The translations under genes and the position numbers were made by a program. Below, piece after piece: positions 63,738-64,000 of a DNA stretch of 64,000 nt (position 1 is its first letter; the number at the start of each line of letters is the position of its first letter). Below the pieces are notes generated by a model that was not told the DNA's origin, did no database searches, and worked only from the letters and a program-made list of their open reading frames with translations. Origin of the DNA: Streptomyces longisporoflavus (GTDB taxonomy: Bacteria; Actinomycetota; Actinomycetes; Streptomycetales; Streptomycetaceae); NCBI RefSeq assembly GCF_014649775.1, contig NZ_BMTR01000011.1, positions 62,001-126,000 on the forward strand, written 5' to 3'.

Positions 63738-64000
63738 ATGACGCCGCATCCCGCGCACGGCCCCGCCGATCTCGTCGTCACGAATTGCACGGCCCTCGTC
63801 CACGACGCCGGGGGCCGGGCCGGTTTCCTGGACAACGCGGCCGTCGTCGTACGCGGCGGGCGCATCGACGCCGTCACCACCACCCCCGCGGTCGCGGGCC
63901 TCGAAGCCGCCGAGCGCATCGACGCACACGGCCAGGCAGCCCTGCCGGGACTGATCAACTGCCATACGCACACGCCGATGGTGGCCCTGCGGGGCATCGC
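63738..64000 (+). CDS. Amidohydrolase family protein (start only)
   Basis: The first 87 codons are inside the window: a short N-terminal beta-sandwich (DLVVTNCTALVHDAGG, AVVVRGGRIDAV) and then ALPGLINCHTHTPMVALRG, the metal-binding HxH after beta-strand 1 of the amidohydrolase barrel. The HTHTPM form is usual in the 5'-methylthioadenosine/S-adenosylhomocysteine deaminase, chlorohydrolase and SsnA branch. Specificity cannot be read from this fragment. Confidence 0.85.
   Translation, partial: MTPHPAHGPADLVVTNCTALVHDAGGRAGFLDNAAVVVRGGRIDAVTTTPAVAGLEAAERIDAHGQAALPGLINCHTHTPMVALRGI

Overview
This window is high-GC actinobacterial chromosome, almost certainly Streptomyces. Third codon positions are nearly all G/C, GTG starts are common, and several start codons have no Shine-Dalgarno but a TANNNT -10 box 6-8 nt upstream, which is the leaderless arrangement typical of actinobacteria. 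The gene content is also typical: two Tat-exported enzymes, an ANTAR response regulator beside a five-gene LIV transporter, polA, rpsA, coaE and a 44-aa protein of a Streptomyces-type family. No phage, IS element, CRISPR array or large biosynthetic cluster was seen. The window reads as core chromosome with small accessory insertions.

Layout. 1-5.4 kb: truncated GH35 beta-galactosidase with a divergent AraC regulator, chorismate mutase, aminopeptidase N. 5.4-8.7 kb: a repeat-bearing gap, then a coupled PLP decarboxylase / amine N-hydroxylase pair of siderophore type. 8.7-15 kb: Tat-exported 5'-nucleotidase, SIMPL protein, pyruvate kinase (leaderless), Tat-exported alkylsulfatase. 15-16.1 kb: a LAGLIDADG/HTH gene downstream of an unusual 73-nt tRNA with a CAA anticodon, the tRNA being flanked on both sides by near-identical palindromes. 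16.1-22.6 kb: ANTAR regulator and the LIV-type amino-acid ABC transporter. 22.9-27 kb: membrane protein/lipoprotein pair, a 43-bp tandem-repeat block, thioesterase, FdhF/YdeP-like molybdoenzyme. 27-33 kb: DNA polymerase I, lytic transglycosylase, small membrane protein, DUF3068 protein. 33-41 kb: HrpB helicase, methyltransferase, rpsA with a ~200-nt structured leader, PAC2 protein, tandem repeats, coaE, TPR protein.

41-53 kb is more accessory: acyltransferase, methyltransferase, a decayed small membrane gene, S4 protein, an M20 peptidase-YfcC-MFS operon, and a GntR regulator divergent from an NCS1 permease-racemase operon with two perfect operators. It ends with a GH6 glycosidase and a RidA protein. 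53-64 kb: SNF2 helicase coupled to a SWIM protein, DUF4291, FUSC transporter, DUF3574, secreted PI-PLC-like enzyme, EEP-family nuclease/phosphatase, and the start of an amidohydrolase.

The most unusual items are the class-I-shaped tRNA with a Leu CAA anticodon and its palindromic flanks next to a homing-endonuclease-like gene; the racemase-family protein with Gly in place of the first catalytic Cys, the arrangement known from arylmalonate decarboxylase; the orphan decarboxylase/hydroxylase pair; and several short tandem repeats (43, 19 and 10 bp) in intergenic control regions. All assignments come from reading the sequence and family knowledge; no database search was run.
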